Shown: positions 12,176 to 22,826 of the stretch, piece after piece
Layout: each line of letters opens with the position of its first letter
Numbering within the stretch: position 1 is the first letter of the stretch
NCBI RefSeq assembly: GCF_963678635.1
Contig: NC_087068.1
Span: 9,122,027-9,186,026, forward strand
Direction of reading: 5' to 3'
From: Symsagittifera roscoffensis
Lineage: Eukaryota > Xenacoelomorpha > Acoela > Convolutidae
Length of the DNA: 64,000 nt
The notes under the pieces: generated by a model
What the model saw: only the letters and a program-made list of their open reading frames with translations
What the model was told of the DNA's origin: nothing
The model's database searches: none
Program-made: the position numbers and the translations under genes

Positions 12176-14089
12176 GAAAGTTTTTGACCAATTAAATAGT
12201 TGCTACTTTTAACTCGCGCTTTTCCTTAAAAACTACTGTAGTCCAACACTACTTGTTATTCATTGACAGTAACAATTGAACAGGGATATAGGGCTTTGAG
12301 AGTTTTTGAACTTTTAATCACTTCTTTTTGATGAGGTTCAGACGTATTTGGTTCAAATAACTATCGAATAAGAGAGGCATTTAAAGATAATAAACAGCGT
12401 GCACTCAGCCGATTTTTAAGATTCGAAAGTGCTTTAACTCCCCTACTAACTCAAGTAAAAAAAGTTTTAACTCCCCTACTAACTCAAGTAAAAGGAAATT
12501 TTCTCAGGCCACGGAAGGGACAATTTCTATTCAAACTGCTCAAATAAGAGAAGTTAACAGTCTATGAAAAAAATGACTCCACTTTCGATGCAATTGAATG
12601 CAAGCAGCAACCAAATACAAACTCGACCGAATAAAAACTTTTCAAAAAGTCTTCACGTCAACCGGAAATTCATTTCAATCGCAAATTTTTGTACCCTATA
12701 CCTCTACCACTTGTTCAACAATAATTGCTATGAATGTAACTCTTGATTCAGTCCATTCGAATCTAACCTTCTTACTCAGTCAAAGACCTCAAAAGGCAAC
12801 TGAATTCGGCCAGCTGGATATCGAAGCCACAACCATGGTGGATCTGCAGACGTCGAGATTGTTCAGCTCTTACCTCACAACGCAATTTCTACACCAATTT
12901 AGCCGATCTAGAGTCCCTTGCTGAAAGTTATGTCCATATCGAGTTGGAAGGAACAAGCTATCAAGTATGCAAAAACAAAAAAAAACTGAATCGAAAATGA
13001 CGAAAGTTTGATTTACGAAAAGGACTGACATCGGCGCACGAGCTATTACAACATCAGCTGTAAATCACGCTTTTTCAACCCAGTGAAAGAACCAATTCAA
13101 CAAAAAAGCGGTTTTTACTATAGATGAGCAATGCTCAAAATTCAAATTTAGTGCATCAAAATTGGACTATTTGGTAAAACTTTAGGGCCAGCTTGGGTTC
13201 TTCTAGAGCTGTATAAACAAAATTTTTCTAACGTTTAATTGCAACAAAATTAATCGAGAATAAAAGTAAATGAACCCCAAACTCAAGTATGTACTTAGCA
13301 AAGAGAGTAGCAGGTGTCATCACCTCTAAGATTTCAGCATAATCTTAAATTTTAGATCTAACGACATAGCTGTTCTAATCGGTGGTGAAAATAGAACTTT
13401 AACAAAACTAAGTGGTACATAGATAATGACCCAAGAACAGAAATAATACATAGTAATTTAACGTTATATGCAGTACACGCTCCCTTGATTCCCTTACAAA
13501 GATGTTGACAATGTCAAATTTCTAATTTAAAACCTCTAATTTTGACTTCTATGCTTCGATTTGATTTGCATTTATCAATCTTTTTTTTTCAGTTGGGTAA
13601 CAAACAATAATGACATACTGTTTGAAATTTTCTCTCGCCTTTAGGGACTTTGTTCACACACAATCACTTTTCTGTAAGCCAGTTCCGCCCACAAGTATCC
13701 TGCTAAAAAATTTTCGGAAAATTCCGTGTATGTTTAATTGTCAAATAACACATTCATACATCAAAGCAACCAACAATATGTAGCCATTCCATCGGTAGAT
13801 CTAGAACTTTCTTGAGGAGGGGGAGGGTCTTCGTATATTTTCAAGATATTTTTTTCGACTTTTTATTGGCCAAACAAATTGTTTTTCCGAGCTCTCTCAA
13901 ACCACAATGAAGGCCTTTTTTCACTCAAATTTCTTCTTGGAAAGTTTTGACCTAAAAAAAGCGTTTTTCGGCGTGCATATTTACTGCCCACCCCTTCCCA
14001 AAATCCGCTCCTAAATGTCTTTAAAACCATGGCTCTTCACAATGTCTAACACTGGTTGACACAATTTTTTACACTCTCGAACTTCAAGT
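12176..14089. other. No gene seen; short tandem duplication
   Basis: A 33-base unit (tttaactcccctactaactc...) is present twice at about 12433-12493. Frames at 12564 and 12598 (60 and 108 codons) overlap each other and show no domain. The segment around 13810-14030 resembles part of 45000-45300. Confidence 0.45.
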
Positions 14090-14093
14090 GTAC
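14090..14093. other. Target-site duplication GTAC, left
   Basis: GTAC directly before the 5' LTR, repeated directly after the 3' LTR at 33014-33017. Confidence 0.9.
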
Positions 14094-14503
14094 TGGAACC
14101 TGATCTAAACTATATTTTATGATTGGATAAATTAGATATTTTACCACTGTAAAGTATTTAATATTAACCAATCATGATCCATCTAACTAACAACCCATTT
14201 ATTTGTAAGTGCTGAAATTACTTGTAATTTCAGCACCAGAGAGATTTGAATTTAACTTAGAAATTAGTTGCCTCTCCAAGAGAACTTCAGCAGCCGCAAT
14301 AAACCAGTATACCCTAGATCTATTGAGCCTAGCAGAGATTAGTTAAACAACCTGAGACTAGATAGTATAAAAGTAAGATTAGGATCGGTATTAGACTAAG
14401 AAGTTGCACGAATCTATCCGGCCGAAAATAAGATAGCGTGACGAGCAGACGGTGTACCCTATCCGAAATTACTCTATGAGTTAACCACATCGGTCCTAAC
14501 TCA
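14094..14503 (+). repeat. 5' LTR of giant element
   Basis: 410 bases, TG...CA ends, about 98% identical to 32605-33013. It contains an internal inverted repeat near 14216-14234 (gaaattacttgtaatttc). The frame 14329-14709 on the other strand crosses the LTR edge and is not a gene. Confidence 0.95.
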
Positions 14504-14505
14504 TC

Positions 14506-14523
14506 TGGTGCGACCATAAGTCT
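14506..14523 (+). promoter_or_regulatory. Probable tRNA primer-binding site
   Basis: Two bases after the LTR the sequence reads TGGTGCGACCATAAGTCT. It begins with the TGG that pairs with the tRNA CCA end. I could not assign the tRNA species with confidence. Confidence 0.6.
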
Positions 14524-15751
14524 CGAACAAGACCTTAATAGCTTAGAATTAACCAAAAATAGATTAGAATTTAGACAAAACATTTTCAAAATGTTATACG
14601 ACGATAATTTAATCGAAATGTCTCTACGACTCAATAGATCAGAGCCAATATTCCGAACGATATTAGAACTACCCGGAATTGGAAGAAGACCTCGAACCAG
14701 AGACGACATACAAAAAAGTAGAAACTTACCAAATAGTTATATGATAGTACGGCAAAAGCCAACACAAACTTTTATATTTAGAATCTTATTAGCAATGAAT
14801 TTAGATTTTCATTTGCAAACATAAAATCTTGAAGTCAATATTCATGATCATTTCAGGCGCTAAACAAAATTAGTAATATACAATAACGATTGACAAAAAG
14901 ATCTCAGATCGTTTTCCTAAATTCTGCAGTATTATATAAAACATGTTTGGAAAATATTTTTTGAAAACCAAAACAAAAATTAGTAGCATGACAATAAATT
15001 GTTAGTAATCATAAAATCATCAGTTGTCCCAGTTTCATCACCTAAGCATAACAGCAATCATAAGCTCACTAATATCATTAAAACACTAAATCTTTTTCTT
15101 AAACAAATTTAAACCATTTTAAACTTAAATTCACTTAATTTTAAAATCAGATCATCAAGGCTTATCCTTGGATCTTAATTAATTTTCTATTTCACTAAAT
15201 TTAAAACTTGATCATCAAGGCCTATCCTTGGATCAAAAAGAACAATTTTGTTCTCCCCCACCCACTTAGCAAGTGTCTAACGACCTCAAACGTCGATTCA
15301 CTATCCAACCCTTTCAAAAAACCTAAGACTAATAGAAATTTTTGAACAAAACTAATCATTCAAATTAGGATAAACAGTGAAGAACTTCGGTTATTCATCC
15401 TTCACTTGAACCCTCCTCTTACCAGACCCAGGTTAAATCTTAGACTTAGTAAGTTTGAAATAGTATCTAACGAACTACTTGCGTTCTAATTATACCTGAA
15501 CCTTGTGGATCGATTTACTATTCTCCAACCCTTGAACACAATCACTACCCCTAAGTAAGATTAAGTAAGTTAACACCTTAGCTTATATTAGCCACGAGAA
15601 AGTAAAAAATCATTCTTCGGAATCGATATACTTTTCTCTCCAACCCTGAACAAATAGACCCAGGTTAAGCTAACCAAAAAATCGTAAGGACTAACAGTTT
15701 AAGAAAGTAGAAATCATCTAACAGCTTTTTGCATCCCTCATCCTAAACCTT
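14524..15751 (+). promoter_or_regulatory. Long leader with diverged repeats and twin hairpins
   Basis: 1.2 kb without a convincing ORF before the first coding region. Two copies of gatcatcaaggcytatcctt lie exactly 60 bases apart (15150-15174 and 15210-15234). Each can fold as CAAGG/CCTTG plus GATC/GATC with a 5-base loop. Further downstream, diverged repeats with cgat-y-actattctccaaccctt recur at about 15294, 15510 and 15625, and agacccaggttaa occurs twice (15425, 15656). A packaging or translation signal is possible but inferred. Confidence 0.55.
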
Positions 15752-16219
15752 ATGTCATTTAAAAATCTAGGAAATAAACAAACAATTGTTTTACACAACT
15801 GTGAAATAGATAACAAAAAATACGATCTTGTAATCACACCTCATACACAAACAGTTGGATATATTAGAACAAAACGACTAACAATAAAAAGAAAAATAAT
15901 AAACAAACAAAGACAAATCACACGAAAAAGATTTTCAAAAAATAGAAACGCATTTTCAGAATCAAAAGCCAGCAATTTAGATGAACTTTGTAAATTAAAA
16001 GAATCAATTGATAAAAATTGTCCCATTCACGATCAATTATATTTTTCCGACTCAGAAACAACTTCAAATTCATCAAAAAGAGGAAAAAGAAGAATAAAAA
16101 AGCAATATAAACACAAACCAGTACACTTGTATAATTGGAATCAACCAATTAAACACATTGATAGTTACTTATTAACAGTCATTAAACGAAAAAATGAGCC
16201 AAACACACACTCCAAGTGA
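15752..16219 (+). CDS. Small basic ORF before gag
   Basis: 155 codons from ATG, ending 26 bases inside gag in another frame. The middle (residues about 38-65) is very rich in Lys and Arg (RTKRLTIKRK, RQITRKRFSK), and a second basic patch, KRGKRRIKKQYKHK, lies near residue 110. No known domain is recognised. It could be a separate accessory protein that binds RNA. It could also be the true N-terminus of Gag, joined by a frameshift in the overlap or cut off by a mutation. The base composition matches gag, which supports real coding. Confidence 0.6.
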   Translation: MSFKNLGNKQTIVLHNCEIDNKKYDLVITPHTQTVGYIRTKRLTIKRKIINKQRQITRKRFSKNRNAFSESKASNLDELCKLKESIDKNCPIHDQLYFSDSETTSNSSKRGKRRIKKQYKHKPVHLYNWNQPIKHIDSYLLTVIKRKNEPNTHSK

Positions 16220-19200
16220 AGATAGTCCAGATGACGACGATATCTACCCCTTCCTCGTAGATGCACCCGATAATAGAGGACAACACGATCTTTGCAAGTA
16301 CTTACTCCTAAATTTGTTTGAACCCAGAATTAGCCCATGTAAAGCAGAGTTCCCAGATGTAAAAATCAAAAGACAAATTATTGATCATTACCTGAAAGAT
16401 ATATGTAATTTAACACAACAATACCGAATCTACACCATAGAAACCATAGAATTCAGTATACCAAACCCGAATCACCGCAAATATGTAATTCAAACAGACG
16501 ATCTTGACTTAGAATTTTCAAAAGTATTCTTAGATTATATAAAAAGCATACAATATCATAACTCACAAAGAGCAAACTCCATATTTACTAATGAAGTTTT
16601 TGCAATAATATATAGTTATATTTCAATATTAGAAAACGAAATCCCAATCCCAAATGTCTCACCGACAGAGACATCCAAACATACAAAAGTACGACATGAA
16701 ATCACACTATTTTCAACTTTCCTACATATAATTAAAGAAAATTTCACTAAAGACGAAGTTTCACAACATACAAAACATGACTTACAAAAAATTTTGGCAT
16801 GGTTTACAATAGATTATTTCACACATAATATAGATTTAATTTCACAAGCAAGAAAAAATTTCAGACCTCAAAATTCAAACGATGATACCGCCATCACAGA
16901 ACAATCAGACTACGTTTGGGACCCCAAATGGTCTCATCATGCATTCATAAATATCCCACATTCAATCTCAAGTCAAGCAATAAGTACAATATCTTATGCA
17001 AGAGATTATGTAAGAGTAGTACCTTTAACCATTGATGCAACACCATTAAACTACAATACATTTTTACCTGATACGCGAAATAACAGTTTAAATTCAACCG
17101 TCATACACAATGAAAACCTCAATCGAACTAGGAATCTTACACAACAAGATATTCAAACACCATCACACTTCATAAATGAAGAAATCGTCCAAACAACAAC
17201 AACTACACAACAAAGTATTTCACCGATACGTCCAAATTTAACAACACCAAAAAATACAAACACTTCACTAGCACAAGTAACCTTACAATCAACCGTTAAA
17301 CCTTCGGTTGCTCCAAAATATTCACAAATGGATTATCAAACATATAGACCTATGACAGTACCGTCAAAAACACGAAGAACGTTCACAAGAAACACTTTTG
17401 CAGAACACAATTATAATTACGCACATTCATCAAAAACAAACTATCCCCCACGAAAAAATAATAATAATCAGATAAGATCTCAATATTGGGATAACCCTAT
17501 GGCAACAACCAACTCAGTAAATTTTCAAACTAACTCACATCCTCCACAGGATCGTAGTGAAAATTACCCATTCTTTCAACAAAATAAAAATAAAAAGCAA
17601 GCACCTCATCATACGGATTATTTATCTTCCGATGATGATTATTTACAACCAGATATATTTGCACCATATACTCAAGAATATCGCGGACAAGGAGTGCAAA
17701 AACCACATGCATATCATAGAATTTTTTCTCCATATCCAACAGATACACAAAATCAACAACCAATACAAATGCAAAACCCAACTAATACACAATCTTTTCA
17801 ACCAATTCAGCCACAAAACCCAATGATCACACACTCGTATCAACCAATTCAAATGCAAAATGAAATACCACTCCCATATTACCTTCAACAACACGAAATA
17901 ACAAAAAATCAACTTTCAAATTTTTCACAAATGCCAAATGCCGCAGAATCACTACAAATGACAATGAATCCATACCTTATGGGTGGATCATCAATAACAT
18001 CAAACAAACAATTAATGGTATTCACAGGAACAGACCCTGAATATTCTGTAGAAGATTATTTAAATGCTGTAACAGCAAATTTAATTTTAAATATAGGACC
18101 TGAACCAATTAATACACAACTACATCAAAATTGGATACATCGACGCACAGCGTTGATACAAACAACCTTAGATGGCGCAGCCCAAAAATGGTTTTCAGTA
18201 TTGCCAATAGAAATAAAATCAAATTGGAAAAGATTTACACAAGATTTTTCAAAAATGTTTGACTCCGAAAGAAATAAACAACACCAAAAAGTTTTATGTA
18301 ATGAAATTCGTAGATTACCAAATGAAACCATCAAACAATTAGCAGTACGTATCGAAACACTAGTTCGAAAAGCATATTCATTAAATACACATGACTACAA
18401 AAACACAAAGATGACAGAAATTTTAATGATGACCTTAACACCTCAATTAAGGAAAATAGCAATAAAAAAGAGAGCATCTCATCCTTCCTCAATTCGAGAA
18501 CCCGATTTAGATTTTCGAAAACTAGTAGACAAACTAGAGCAAGCGGAAATCACAATGAAACTTGAAGAAACAGAAAATCTGAAGTTACAATATGTTAATC
18601 GAATTGAAACAAATACCACAAATATCAATAACATACAGGAATCAGGTACAGACCTCGTTGAAAAAATCACTGAAATACTAAATATTTATGAAAAACATCC
18701 AAACTTTAAAGGCAAACCATGTTTCAAAAAATGGTGTAATTATTGCCGACGATATGGAAATAGTATTTCTGAATGTAGACAAAAACAACAGGATAACCAA
18801 AACAAACCTCAAAAATATAAAGAACCAAATAAATCATTCTATCAATACATGAAGAAAGATCAAAATCTACCAAACAAAAATGTGTACAGCAACAACAGTT
18901 CAGGAAAACCACTTCCGAACAATACCAATTACACGAGAAATCAATCACCATATAACTCAAGTTATAGAGGAAGATCACCAGAACGAAGAAATACACAAAA
19001 TTCTTCACAAAATCATTACAATCGACCAAATAGTCGAAATAACTACTCCAGATCAAATTCAAATACAACAAAATTTGTTTCTAGATCTAATTCTCAATCA
19101 AACACAAGAAATAAATACTATCCAAACAATCAATCGCGAAACTCATCATATAATAGAAATAGAAACTATTCAAATAATCGAAATAGAAGTTATTCGAACG

Positions 19201-19871
19201 ACCGAAATCAGAATTACCCGAACAATCGATCAAGAAATAACTCATATAACAGATCAAACTATCACAGATCAAACGATAATTATCAAAACAGATCACGAAA
19301 CAATTCACAAAATCGACATTCAAGTTATAATAATCGATATAGAAATTATTCTCAATCACCACATAGAAATAATAACCATTATAATAATTCTAAACATCGC
19401 CACAGAAGTAGTACACCCAAACATCAAAGACATATTAATCAAGTACAATCAAATGAAGAAACAACATCAGACCCCCCAGGTATTGACGACACAGGAAATA
19501 ACGAACTACAACTAAATCAAATAAACTGTGGATCATCAGACACAGAAAGTGATACAGAAAACACTCTCTCCATAAATATGATAGCAGTCGAAAACGACTA
19601 CGAACCTATTATATATGAACAACCTTTTTCATCACATATATATGAAAATCAATTAGAACTCCTTCACAATTATTATATTGAACCCATCCATACTACACAA
19701 ACGGCACAAGAAGCTAACGAAATCAACACTGTAAATAAAACCAATGAAAATGACAAAACAAAATGCTTGAATACAAATCACATCTACCAAAACGTACAAA
19801 AAGAACAACCCAAAGAAAAAATTTGGACAATACCATTTCTTTTAGAAAGTCCAAGAAACAAAGAATTTTAA
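16194..19871 (+). CDS. gag: Gag polyprotein, unusually long
   Basis: 1225 residues, about three times a usual Ty3/gypsy Gag. Residues 1-230 form an acidic, helix-rich region without a recognised family. Residues about 230-600 are Asn/Gln/Thr/Pro-rich and include three copies of a QPIQxQNP-type repeat near 520-560. A capsid-like retrotransposon-gag segment follows at about 600-790 (FTGTDPEYSVEDYL, AAQKWFSVLP, WKRFTQDFSKMF). A single degenerate zinc knuckle near 846-860 reads CNYCRRYGNSISEC, with Asn where His is expected. The last third holds a long Asn/Arg/Ser/Tyr-rich tract (about 900-1090), probably disordered and RNA-binding. The ORF ends in TAA, and the protease continues in the same frame immediately after it. 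Confidence 0.85.
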   Translation: MSQTHTPSEDSPDDDDIYPFLVDAPDNRGQHDLCKYLLLNLFEPRISPCKAEFPDVKIKRQIIDHYLKDICNLTQQYRIYTIETIEFSIPNPNHRKYVIQTDDLDLEFSKVFLDYIKSIQYHNSQRANSIFTNEVFAIIYSYISILENEIPIPNVSPTETSKHTKVRHEITLFSTFLHIIKENFTKDEVSQHTKHDLQKILAWFTIDYFTHNIDLISQARKNFRPQNSNDDTAITEQSDYVWDPKWSHHAFINIPHSISSQAISTISYARDYVRVVPLTIDATPLNYNTFLPDTRNNSLNSTVIHNENLNRTRNLTQQDIQTPSHFINEEIVQTTTTTQQSISPIRPNLTTPKNTNTSLAQVTLQSTVKPSVAPKYSQMDYQTYRPMTVPSKTRRTFTRNTFAEHNYNYAHSSKTNYPPRKNNNNQIRSQYWDNPMATTNSVNFQTNSHPPQDRSENYPFFQQNKNKKQAPHHTDYLSSDDDYLQPDIFAPYTQEYRGQGVQKPHAYHRIFSPYPTDTQNQQPIQMQNPTNTQSFQPIQPQNPMITHSYQPIQMQNEIPLPYYLQQHEITKNQLSNFSQMPNAAESLQMTMNPYLMGGSSITSNKQLMVFTGTDPEYSVEDYLNAVTANLILNIGPEPINTQLHQNWIHRRTALIQTTLDGAAQKWFSVLPIEIKSNWKRFTQDFSKMFDSERNKQHQKVLCNEIRRLPNETIKQLAVRIETLVRKAYSLNTHDYKNTKMTEILMMTLTPQLRKIAIKKRASHPSSIREPDLDFRKLVDKLEQAEITMKLEETENLKLQYVNRIETNTTNINNIQESGTDLVEKITEILNIYEKHPNFKGKPCFKKWCNYCRRYGNSISECRQKQQDNQNKPQKYKEPNKSFYQYMKKDQNLPNKNVYSNNSSGKPLPNNTNYTRNQSPYNSSYRGRSPERRNTQNSSQNHYNRPNSRNNYSRSNSNTTKFVSRSNSQSNTRNKYYPNNQSRNSSYNRNRNYSNNRNRSYSNDRNQNYPNNRSRNNSYNRSNYHRSNDNYQNRSRNNSQNRHSSYNNRYRNYSQSPHRNNNHYNNSKHRHRSSTPKHQRHINQVQSNEETTSDPPGIDDTGNNELQLNQINCGSSDTESDTENTLSINMIAVENDYEPIIYEQPFSSHIYENQLELLHNYYIEPIHTTQTAQEANEINTVNKTNENDKTKCLNTNHIYQNVQKEQPKEKIWTIPFLLESPRNKEF

Positions 19872-21098
19872 CCACCAGATCTTGAAATTGATTTTTTAAT
19901 TGATTCAGGAGCAGAATCAAACATAATTAACATTCCCACATGGAATGAAATCAAAACATTACACCCGAAATTAACGCCTCTTGCAACCTCCAGTAAACTA
20001 GCAACAGCAGAAAGATCAACATTAGTAAACTATGGAAAAGTTCAATTATTTTTTCTCCCCACAAGAACAATGGAGCAAAATAAAATTTTAAACAAACCAT
20101 TTAAACAAATATTTCATATCACTGATATTAAACACAATATCATTGGAATACCATTTATTTCTAAATATATACCAACAATCAACATCTTGAATAGTAAAAT
20201 ACTAATCAAAGATAAGTACACAAAAACAAAAAATACAGCCCTAACATTTTTTCAAAGATTAAATAAACAACCACCATTCTTTTCAAAATTTTATCCAATT
20301 TATAACCAACAACGAAAACACCTGAAACCACTATCAGGAAACATATATAATTTTTCAATAAAACAAGTTCACAAATATGATAAAAATCAAAATAAACAAC
20401 AACTCTATATGTCAGACTTTGAATTCAAACCTATCCACAAGTTTTTCAAAATCACAATTTCATCCATAAAATATTTGAAAAATACGAATTCAGATATCAT
20501 TTCGTTACATGTATACAACAATACACCGTATCAAGTAACATTACCCTTAGGACTTTTAGGATATTGCGAAACCAACGCTACAATATCACCAATACATGAA
20601 AAAGCATACCGCGTAAATAATATACTCCAATTATTAGATATTTGTCAATCCACAATTCTTAACGAAGAACTATCCATAAATAATATAATAAGTAATGAAA
20701 AAAGAAATACAGATTATTTCACAAAAACCCCATATTTCAAACCTACATTCAACATAAATAACTATACAGAGGATCAACAGAAATTTTTAACAATGTTTAA
20801 CTTTCAACATTCACAAATAACACAAGACGAATTTGATAAGTTAACCAAACAGCTAATAAAACATTCATCAGTCTATGCAACATCCAAATTTGATGTTGGC
20901 AAAATTAGTTCATCCCTATATCTCCCATTAAAACCTGACGCAGTTTTCAAAAAACAAAGAGCAAGTAAAGTACCAATTCATTTACACGATAAAGTGAACA
21001 GATTACTCGATATTTTAGAGCAATACAAAATTATCTCACCGGTAAACAAAGAAGAACAACCAAGGGTAACACATTTATCAACCCTGTTATCATCCTAG
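19872..21098 (+). CDS. pol: Pol segment 1: aspartic protease and start of RT
   Basis: Opens directly after the gag stop codon. LIDSGAESNII at about 19908-19935 is a canonical retropepsin active site (DSG). HNIIGIPFISKYIP near 20130 is the usual second protease motif. From about 20930 the segment enters the RT N-terminus (VPIHLHDKVNRLLDILEQYK, IISP). The in-frame ATG at 20070 is internal to the protease and is not a plausible start. The true product would be a Gag-Pol fusion. Confidence 0.8.
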   Translation, partial: PPDLEIDFLIDSGAESNIINIPTWNEIKTLHPKLTPLATSSKLATAERSTLVNYGKVQLFFLPTRTMEQNKILNKPFKQIFHITDIKHNIIGIPFISKYIPTINILNSKILIKDKYTKTKNTALTFFQRLNKQPPFFSKFYPIYNQQRKHLKPLSGNIYNFSIKQVHKYDKNQNKQQLYMSDFEFKPIHKFFKITISSIKYLKNTNSDIISLHVYNNTPYQVTLPLGLLGYCETNATISPIHEKAYRVNNILQLLDICQSTILNEELSINNIISNEKRNTDYFTKTPYFKPTFNINNYTEDQQKFLTMFNFQHSQITQDEFDKLTKQLIKHSSVYATSKFDVGKISSSLYLPLKPDAVFKKQRASKVPIHLHDKVNRLLDILEQYKIISPVNKEEQPRVTHLSTLLSS

Positions 21099-21481
21099 CA
21101 AAAGGAGAATCATTAAAAATAGTTCTAGACGCTAGATATCTTAATTCACTAATAGAAGAATCAAAATGCAATTGGCCTATTGAACCAATACAAGTTATTT
21201 TAACAAAAATAAACGGAAAATACTTTACAACCGCAGATATGACTAGTGCATACAATCAAATGCCACTAGATGAACAATCGCGACGCTTAACGCAATTTGT
21301 TATTGGAAATCAACAATATGAATTCAACCGCCTATTCTATGGAATATCCATAGGACCAGCAGCATTTTCAGCTTTTATGAGTAAAATTTTTAGACCACTA
21401 ATACTTAAGAAAAACGCAATCACCTATTTAGACGATGTTTTATGCAATCACAGACAAAAGAAGAAATGTTTACAGTTTTAG
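21071..21481 (+). CDS. pol: Pol segment 2: RT palm
   Basis: A different frame from segment 1. It carries LDARYLNSLI, the RT motif FTTADMTSAYNQMPL (first catalytic Asp), QYEFNRLFYGISIGPAAF, and TYLDDVL with the two other catalytic aspartates at about 21424-21440. The frame is lost just after YLDDVL. Confidence 0.85.
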   Translation, partial: TFINPVIILAKGESLKIVLDARYLNSLIEESKCNWPIEPIQVILTKINGKYFTTADMTSAYNQMPLDEQSRRLTQFVIGNQQYEFNRLFYGISIGPAAFSAFMSKIFRPLILKKNAITYLDDVLCNHRQKKKCLQF

Positions 21482-21813
21482 AATACTATCACAAAATACT
21501 TCAAAACGAAAATCTGAAGGCCGCCCCCGACAAGTCACACTTCTTTTTAACACGAGTTAAATTTTTAGGACATAATATAGAAAAAAAGACAATAACTCCA
21601 TTAAAATCACGCATTGATGCTATTCAAAAACTTCAACCACCAACAAACAAAAAGAAAATCCAAGAATTCCTTGGAATGTTAAATTTTTTAAGCAAATACG
21701 TTTATAAAATACAATTATATTTAAGACCATTCTATAATATCCTCAGACAACAAAATAATTTTGAATGGAATACAGAACATCAAACACGATTTGAAGAAAT
21801 TAAAAACTTCTGA
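21442..21813 (+). CDS. pol: Pol segment 3: RT thumb and connection
   Basis: Third frame. It contains FLGHNIEKKTITPLKSRI and KKIQEFLGMLNFLSKYV, which are standard conserved blocks of the Ty3/gypsy RT C-terminus (usually F-L-G-x-x-x and L-G-x-x-x-Y-x-x-F). It ends at a stop in the run before the RNase H. Confidence 0.85.
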   Translation: MQSQTKEEMFTVLEYYHKILQNENLKAAPDKSHFFLTRVKFLGHNIEKKTITPLKSRIDAIQKLQPPTNKKKIQEFLGMLNFLSKYVYKIQLYLRPFYNILRQQNNFEWNTEHQTRFEEIKNF

Positions 21814-22763
21814 CTGAACAAATTTTAAATACAATTCCAGATCCAAATCAACCATTCTATGCAATGTGCGATGCTTCAAATTTTGGCATCGGCGCAGCAT
21901 TATTACAATCCCACAATGGTACAAATAAAATGAACCTTATATCAGCAAATTCCCGATTGTTTACTCAAGCAGAGCTACGACTCTCACTTTTAATGAGAGA
22001 ATGTACAGCTACAATTTATACACTTACAGAATATGAATTTCTGATACTTGGATCAAAACATCCAACAGTTCTATTCACAGATCACAAGCCAATCATTTTT
22101 CTCTTTACACAAAAGTCAAACCCAAATCACCGAGTTTATAGATTTCAATTAATTCTAATGAAATTTCCAAACTTACATATAGTTTGGACAGCAGGAAAAA
22201 ACCTTGCATTACCAGATACATTAAGTCGAAATACACCACCTGAATTACTTACACGTAAAACTACAGTTGAAATACCCAAAAATATAAAATTTTACCTTGC
22301 AGAAAACGAAACATCACCCCGACTAGAATGCAAATATGCAGTAAAAACCGACGTTGAACAATCACAGATAAATAACCTACAACACTTCCCACTTTACTTA
22401 GATTGCCAAAATAACCACTACGAAATTGATCTACTTGGAATATCAACTTTCAAACCAATTCCATACTCACAATGGATAAAAAATAACACCCAACAAAAAA
22501 GAGTAAAACAACACTCGCATAAAAAAGACCTTTTTCCGTTAATTGAAAAAGAAAATTTAACTGATAAAATAAATTTATCAGGACCACAAACAAACGATTC
22601 AAAATACACAATAAATCAAGTTTTTGACCTCCATGACCCACTTGACACAATTCCTTTATCTCAATTAGAAATTGAAAACATTTTTCTCCCCCCAACAGAT
22701 AAAATTACAATTAATACCTTGAAGCAATATCAAAATCTTGACCCAGTAATTAGACAACTATAA
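21814..22763 (+). CDS. pol: Pol segment 4: RNase H and linker
   Basis: The RNase H domain begins with AMCDASNFGIGAALLQ (catalytic Asp). It continues with a degenerate RLFTQAELRLSLLMRE in place of the usual Tyr-Ser-x-x-E-K-E block, then VLFTDHKPIIFLF (Asp) and LALPDTLSRN (Asp). A linker of about 150 residues without known domain follows, ending in a TAA. Key residues are present. Confidence 0.85.
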
Positions 22764-22826
22764 TCATGGCACAAATATAAAACTAAACCCGTAAAGGCAG
22801 ATTTTAGGAAATAATTTTAGGAAATA

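Noticed and set aside
12598-12924. 108-codon plus frame as a gene
   Set aside because: No domain, no paralogue in the window, overlaps another frame and has no splice context.
17557-17826. 89-codon frame in gag and its minus counterpart
   Set aside because: Alternative frames of the Gln/Pro repeat region of gag.
18880-19515. 211-codon frame rich in Ile/Thr/Glu inside gag
   Set aside because: A second reading of the low-complexity Asn/Arg/Ser tract. Composition explains its openness.
20070-21098. A separate 342-codon gene starting at ATG 20070
   Set aside because: The protease active site lies upstream in the same frame, so this ATG is internal to Pol.
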